DNA of 64,000 nucleotides from Nitrosococcus halophilus Nc 4. Its GTDB lineage: Bacteria > Pseudomonadota > Gammaproteobacteria > Nitrosococcales > Nitrosococcaceae. The stretch lies in the NCBI RefSeq assembly GCF_000024725.1, contig NC_013960.1:310001-374000 (forward strand). Direction: 5' to 3'. Shown in pieces: positions 60,021 to 64,000 of the stretch (position 1 is its first letter; each line of letters starts with the position of its first letter). The position numbers and the translations under genes were made by a program. Under the pieces are notes generated by a model. It did not search any database. It was not told where the DNA came from and worked only from the letters and a program-made list of their open reading frames with translations.

Positions 60021-62249
60021 GTGATAGGGAAATGGGAATCGCGGGTCGATAGGGCGTTAGCTAGTCGACTCGGTTTGGCGGTGGGATTGGCGCTCATCTT
60101 TCTGTTTGCTTTCACTCTGCGCTTCGACAATTTATCGTTCTGGCTCGATAATCCCGAACGGACCTTGTTTGGTGATCCTCCGCGGCCGTTGATGCTGACG
60201 GTCGATTCCTACATTTACCTTGATTTAGGCCGCGATCTACTGGAAGGGACTTACGAATCGGACTTGCCTACCCGGCACGTCCCCCAGGGTGCGGAGCGTC
60301 CTCCCACTGCGCCTTTGTTGGCGGTGATGTTGGCGGGATTGCAAAAGTTGACGGGGGCGGCCCCGGAATGGATAGCCATTGTCCTGCCGCCGTTTTTGGG
60401 GGCCTTGATTGTCCTTCCGGTCTACATGCTGGGATCCCTGTTTGCTACCTTAGTCTGGTCTACACCCTCTCCGTCCACGCGACGGATAGCGGGATTGGCG
60501 GCGGCCGCGGCCGCGGCGGCTTCCCCCTATTTTGTTTTTCGCTCCTCCATCGGCTGGTTTGATACGGATTCACTCAATGTGGTCTTTTCGGCCTTGGCAG
60601 CCGCCCTGGCGCTGCGTGCTGCATTGGCGCGGGATCAGCGCCAGCGCATCATCGCCTGGGTGTTGTACAGCTTGGTGTTGGTCTTGTTTCTGTGGTGGTG
60701 GAATACGGTGCCCCACATTGTTTTCGGCCTATGGGTGCTGCCTGGTCTTGCCACTTTGCTTTTCCATTTACCCCGGGGGTGGGAGCTGGTCACCGTGGCC
60801 GCCCTTGTGCTTCTGGGGTTGGTGGGCGCGGTGGCCATTGCCGGTTGGCAGGTTCTCAACCCCGTGGCCCAGTTTCAAATGGTTCAGGGGCTTTTTACCT
60901 ATATTGCTGAGCAAACCGGTTGGATCTTCCCGGAGACCGGGCAGGCGGTCTCCGAGCAGCAGGCGACGGGCTGGGACCAATTTCTCTCGTGGGTACCGGG
61001 CGGCTGGTTCGGGTTGGCAATGATGGTCATCGGTTATGCATTGCTGGTTTGGCGTGCCTATAGGGCGGTGATGGTGATGGCATCCCTAGTTATCGTCACC
61101 GCATTGAGTGCGACCGGTTATCGTTTCAATATATTTGGCGCTCCCGTGTTTGGTGTGGGTGTGGGAATTGCGGTGGCGTTCTTTTGGGTGTTGTTGTCCC
61201 AACGATCCTATCGCACCCTGGTGACCGTGCCCTTGCTGGGGGTGACCCTGTGGGGCGCCGTGGCTCATGCCCAAGGGGGCAACAACCTGGTTCCGCGGCG
61301 CTACCCAATCGATATGGAAGCGATGATCCAGCTCGGGGAGTTGAGTGCACCGAATGCCGTTGTATGGGCAATGTGGGGGCATGGTAATCCGTTGCACTAC
61401 TATGCGCGGCGGGGAGTCGTCGCGGATGGGGTTTTTCACTCGGGGCGGCTCCAGTGGGTGCTTCATCTCCCCTTGGCTAAAAATAATCCGCGCCTTGCCG
61501 CCAACTGGATGCAGTTTTATGTTACCCGGGGTTATGCCGGCATGCAGCGGGCCAGGCATCTCTTTGGGGGGGATAAAAAGTCTTGGGCTGAGGGGTTGGA
61601 AGTCATCCAACGCATGTTCATCGTCGGGCCCGAAGAGTCGTATCGCCAATTGATACCGAAAATGGGCGGTGAGCTTGCAAAAGCACGCGAGGTGATTGAA
61701 TATTTTTTTCCGGCAGAGGCGCCGCCAGTCATGCTGTACCTCGATCACCACCTAGCGCGAACGCCGTGGTTTAAACTGGGTAAATGGGACCTCAATCGTC
61801 AAGTGGAAGTCGGGGACGACCATACATACCTCCCCTTTAGGGGATACCAGCGCGAGGGGGAACGGTTAATCGCCGAGGTGAAGGGCAAGCAGATGGTGCT
61901 TGACTTGAATGGCGCCACCATGACTTGGGGGGAGAGGACAGCTCCCTTGCAGCAGGTGCGGATGCATGATGGGAAGCGGTTGTTAAGGATGGGGCTGAAT
62001 CCCAATGCCGACTTGGTATTGTCAGTCAATCAAGTGGCTAACTATGGGGCGGTGGCCTCCCGTGCGGTAGCGGATGCCCTGTTGCCTCGGTTGTTCGTTG
62101 ATCTCGCCTATGATAATCGCTACTTTACCCTGCGCGCCATGATGCCCTCGTTCTACCAAATCTGGGAGGTCCGTGGCGAGGAGCTGACTGCCGAAATGGC
62201 GGCTCGGGTCGAGGCGGGGCTGGCCAAGGGGGAGGGGCGAGGAGGCTAG
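60021..62249 (+). CDS. STT3/PglB-like oligosaccharyltransferase family protein with altered WWDYG motif
   Basis: 742 residues, N-terminal half with about 12 membrane helices and a periplasmic C-terminal domain, the STT3/PglB plan. Catalytic acidic residues are kept: D62 in LTVDSYIYLDLGRD and the DTD at 181-183 in SSIGWFDTDSLNVVF. The usual WWDYG sequon-binding motif is replaced: the aligned text is VVWAMWGHGNPLHYY (449-461), with Gly at the Asp position. GTG start at 60021 with GGGGGGAG upstream. It may glycosylate proteins with different acceptor preference, or act on another substrate. No glycan genes are nearby. Confidence 0.85.
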   Translation: MIGKWESRVDRALASRLGLAVGLALIFLFAFTLRFDNLSFWLDNPERTLFGDPPRPLMLTVDSYIYLDLGRDLLEGTYESDLPTRHVPQGAERPPTAPLLAVMLAGLQKLTGAAPEWIAIVLPPFLGALIVLPVYMLGSLFATLVWSTPSPSTRRIAGLAAAAAAAASPYFVFRSSIGWFDTDSLNVVFSALAAALALRAALARDQRQRIIAWVLYSLVLVLFLWWWNTVPHIVFGLWVLPGLATLLFHLPRGWELVTVAALVLLGLVGAVAIAGWQVLNPVAQFQMVQGLFTYIAEQTGWIFPETGQAVSEQQATGWDQFLSWVPGGWFGLAMMVIGYALLVWRAYRAVMVMASLVIVTALSATGYRFNIFGAPVFGVGVGIAVAFFWVLLSQRSYRTLVTVPLLGVTLWGAVAHAQGGNNLVPRRYPIDMEAMIQLGELSAPNAVVWAMWGHGNPLHYYARRGVVADGVFHSGRLQWVLHLPLAKNNPRLAANWMQFYVTRGYAGMQRARHLFGGDKKSWAEGLEVIQRMFIVGPEESYRQLIPKMGGELAKAREVIEYFFPAEAPPVMLYLDHHLARTPWFKLGKWDLNRQVEVGDDHTYLPFRGYQREGERLIAEVKGKQMVLDLNGATMTWGERTAPLQQVRMHDGKRLLRMGLNPNADLVLSVNQVANYGAVASRAVADALLPRLFVDLAYDNRYFTLRAMMPSFYQIWEVRGEELTAEMAARVEAGLAKGEGRGG

Positions 62250-62315
62250 CCCTCGCCGCTCCGCGTATAAACACATGGCTGAAGCCCCGGCAGCCTTGCT
62301 CCGCAATAGATCACT
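62250..62315. other. STT3-like gene to IscB-element spacer
   Basis: 66 bp between the STT3-like gene stop and the likely left end of the IscB transposon. For IscB the guide segment derives from sequence immediately left of the element, so the guide would come from about 62296-62315 if the boundary is right. Confidence 0.4.
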
Positions 62316-62378
62316 GTCAACTACCCCCCCTAATCGCAAAGCGATCTAGTGGGGGCTTGTAAAAGCAGGCCAGTTGAC
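62316..62378 (+). mobile_element. left-end hairpin of an IscB (ISC) transposon
   Basis: GTCAACT (62316-62322) and AGTTGAC (62372-62378) pair perfectly around an inner hairpin: five C with five G (62326-62355 region) capped by ATCGC-AAA-GCGAT. Sub-terminal hairpins of this type mark left ends of IS200/IS605-like elements, to which IscB elements belong. The exact boundary and the right end (beyond 64000 or just after the gene) cannot be fixed. Confidence 0.65.
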
Positions 62379-62592
62379 CAGCTTGAGTGCTTTGGGCACT
62401 ACGACAGAGCGGCGATCACACCCTGGAATGCGCGAGCCAGTTCCAGGCTCTGTGGAGCGTTATCATGCTGCGGCGAGGGGTAAACCGCGAAGGTGGCGTT
62501 CTTAACAACCCGCTTTGTCTTTAGCGAGGCTCACGTTACCGGCATTAGTCGAGCGGCAGGTAACTGCCAGATTTTAGTCAACGGAGAAACCG
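62379..62592 (+). ncRNA. putative IscB omega-RNA (HEARO-type) scaffold
   Basis: About 210 bp directly upstream of iscB with no ORF and strong pairing: AGTGC/GCACT (62388-62402), ACAGAG (62404) with CTCTGT (62448) enclosing CCTGGAA/TTCCAGG (62422-62447), and GTTACC/GGTAAC (62535-62564). A third GTCAAC at 62577-62582 could pair with the GTTGAC at 62373, closing the whole unit or forming a pseudoknot. Omega-RNAs in known IscB loci lie exactly here and carry the guide at their 5' end. The assignment rests on position and structure by eye. Confidence 0.75.
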
Positions 62593-63969
62593 ATGGGCGT
62601 TTTCGTACTCGACAAAAACAGACAACCCTTGATGCCTTGCCAACCGGCTCGGGCACGCAAGCTGTTGCGCGAGGGCAAAGCCGCTGTGTTTCGCTGTTAT
62701 CCATTCACCATTATTTTAAAGGAGCGAGCAGGTGGCACAACGCAACCCATTTCCTTGACGGTTGACCCCGGCTCAAAAACCACAGGCATCTCCCTGAATG
62801 CGCAATTTAACTCCGGCACTGTCTGTATCTTTGCGATGCAACTTGAGCATCGGGGCCGGCAAATTAAAGAATCTCTGGACTCTCGCCGAGGCGTTCGACG
62901 TTCACGCAGAAACCGCAATACCCGTTATCGCCAACCCCGTTTTCTCAACCGTAGCCGCCCTAAAGGCTGGCTACCCCCCTCCTTGCTTTCTCGGGTTGAT
63001 AATACCGAGACCTGGGCAGAACGATTGGTACGATTGGCCCCGATCTGCTCAGCAAACGTTGAGATTGCGCGGTTTGATCTACAGTTGCTGGAAAACCCGG
63101 ATATAACTGGTATTGAGTATCAACAGGGAACCCTGTACGGATTTGAATTGCGGGAATATCTGCTGGCCCGCCATCAACACACCTGTGCTTATTGCCATGG
63201 CTTATCTAAAGACTCTATCCTGGAGATCGAACATATCTTGCCAAAAAGCCTGGGCGGTACTGATCGAGTGGGCAATCTGGTGGTTGCCTGCCGCACCTGC
63301 AACCAGCACAAAAACAACCTTCACCCTCAAGCCTGGGCGGATGCCTGCAGGAAGCGTAAAAACAAATTAGAGCAGCAACGCAGCCTTGCCATGCGAGCAA
63401 TTCTCAAAGGGCACCGTCCGACCCTGAAAGATGCCGCAGCGGTCAATGCCACCCGCTATGCCGTGGGACGTGTCATCAAGCAACTGATACCGGATATCCG
63501 CTTTTGCAGTGGCGGTCAAACCAAACGAAACCGCACCCTGCAAGGTTACCCCAAAGCACATTGGATTGATGCCGCCTGTGTAGGCGAGCAGGGCCAGCAG
63601 GTACGCCTGGAGTGCTCAGGGTATCTACAGGTTTCAGCCAAGGGACATGGAGCGCGGCAGCAGTGTCGTATGGACAAATATGGATTTCCGCGTACCAGTG
63701 CCAAAGCAGCTCGAACGGTGCAGGGTTTCCGAACCGGAGACATTGTAGAGGCCCGAGTACCAACAGGTAAAAAGGCAGGTCACTATATCGGTCGGGTGGC
63801 GGTACGCAGCAGTGGTTTTTTTAACATTACCAGCCAGAGGATCGTAACTCAGGGTATTAGCTATCAATATTGCCGCACCCTGCATCGATGCGATGGTTAT
63901 GGTTATGGTTATGTCATTGACACTCAGATAGCGAGCACACAACAGGAGGATGCGGGAGAAGCCGCCTGA
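62593..63969 (+). CDS. iscB: RNA-guided HNH/RuvC endonuclease IscB
   Basis: 458 residues, intact. PLMP domain at the N-terminus (QPLMPCQPARARKLLREGKA, 11-30); RuvC-I D58 in TVDPGSKTTGISL; arginine-rich bridge helix at about 98-120 (RRGVRRSRRNRNTRYRQ); RuvC-II E157 in NVEIARFDLQL; HNH at about 196-240 with CAYC (198-201), EIEHILPKSLGG (H214) and CRTC (233-236); RuvC-III HWIDAAC (H323, D326). The C-terminal ~110 residues form the target-recognition part. IscB is the family from which Cas9 arose and uses an omega-RNA to cleave double-stranded DNA. All catalytic residues are kept. Confidence 0.95.
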   Translation: MGVFVLDKNRQPLMPCQPARARKLLREGKAAVFRCYPFTIILKERAGGTTQPISLTVDPGSKTTGISLNAQFNSGTVCIFAMQLEHRGRQIKESLDSRRGVRRSRRNRNTRYRQPRFLNRSRPKGWLPPSLLSRVDNTETWAERLVRLAPICSANVEIARFDLQLLENPDITGIEYQQGTLYGFELREYLLARHQHTCAYCHGLSKDSILEIEHILPKSLGGTDRVGNLVVACRTCNQHKNNLHPQAWADACRKRKNKLEQQRSLAMRAILKGHRPTLKDAAAVNATRYAVGRVIKQLIPDIRFCSGGQTKRNRTLQGYPKAHWIDAACVGEQGQQVRLECSGYLQVSAKGHGARQQCRMDKYGFPRTSAKAARTVQGFRTGDIVEARVPTGKKAGHYIGRVAVRSSGFFNITSQRIVTQGISYQYCRTLHRCDGYGYGYVIDTQIASTQQEDAGEAA

Positions 63970-64000
63970 CGGCGGGCGCTATCCCTCTCCACCCAAATCA

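Overview
The window looks like chromosomal DNA of a gammaproteobacterium, most likely a Chromatiales/Nitrosococcus-like organism. I infer this from the gene order (PTS-rapZ-hprK-ptsN-hpf-rpoN-lptB-lptA-lptC-kdsC-kdsD, then mlaA, mlaFEDC-mlaB, ibaG-murA-hisG-hisD-hisC), from proteobacterial gene content such as MlaA, IbaG and OlsB, and from a nitrite/formate channel. No ammonia-oxidation, rRNA or tRNA gene is present, so the genus is an inference. The base composition is near balanced, and many intergenic spaces carry mobile or repeat DNA.

Layout. 0-5.3 kb is a membrane-lipid cluster: fatty acid desaturase, FAD oxidoreductase, DUF1365 protein and cyclopropane-fatty-acid-synthase-like methyltransferase. 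Two of its genes carry separate lesions: a 7-bp tandem duplication, and an IS1-family insertion with an 8-bp target duplication. 5.3-9.2 kb is an accessory patch with a REP-type Y1 transposase, an IS256 remnant, an HNH remnant and two toxin-antitoxin pairs. 9.2-14.3 kb holds an MFS transporter, malate dehydrogenase, an OlsB-like acyltransferase followed by the remnant of a deleted gene, and MgtE. 14.4-24.4 kb is a long minus-strand run joining a transporter-less regulatory PTS relay (EI, HPr, EIIA-Man, EIIA-Ntr, kinase-only HprK), RapZ, HPF and sigma-54 to LPS export and Kdo synthesis. 24.5-35 kb holds the Mla lipid-transport system, with mlaC duplicated on either side of a tnpB remnant and a candidate structured RNA, followed by ibaG, murA and his genes. 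35-52.5 kb is mixed: NIF3 protein, FNT channel, amino-acid dehydrogenase, a full-length TnpB element, DusA, a MoxR/metallopeptidase-VWA pair, a Tat-exported amidohydrolase, an MltD-type transglycosylase, a short LOV photoreceptor next to uncharacterised genes, and a PLP decarboxylase. 52.5-64 kb holds a phosphatidylinositol-phosphate-synthase-like gene and an inositol-phosphate synthase separated by a second TnpB element, a PQQ-type dehydrogenase, a PAS/SpoIIE-phosphatase, an STT3/PglB-like glycosyltransferase and an IscB gene with its upstream omega-RNA region.

How the parts connect. Envelope biogenesis dominates: lipid modification, ornithine lipid, LPS transport, Mla trafficking, MurA, MltD, possible inositol lipids, and an STT3-like enzyme. 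The second theme is RNA-guided transposon nucleases: two full-length TnpB elements of equal length (1,422 bp), two tnpB remnants that keep their right ends, and one intact IscB with a strongly structured leader. Two dispersed repeat families (a hairpin repeat around CTCTTCGTGCGC and a 28-bp repeat beginning GGTCGTGTTTTAAAT) mark rearranged junctions.

All functional names come from reading motifs by eye; no database search was run.
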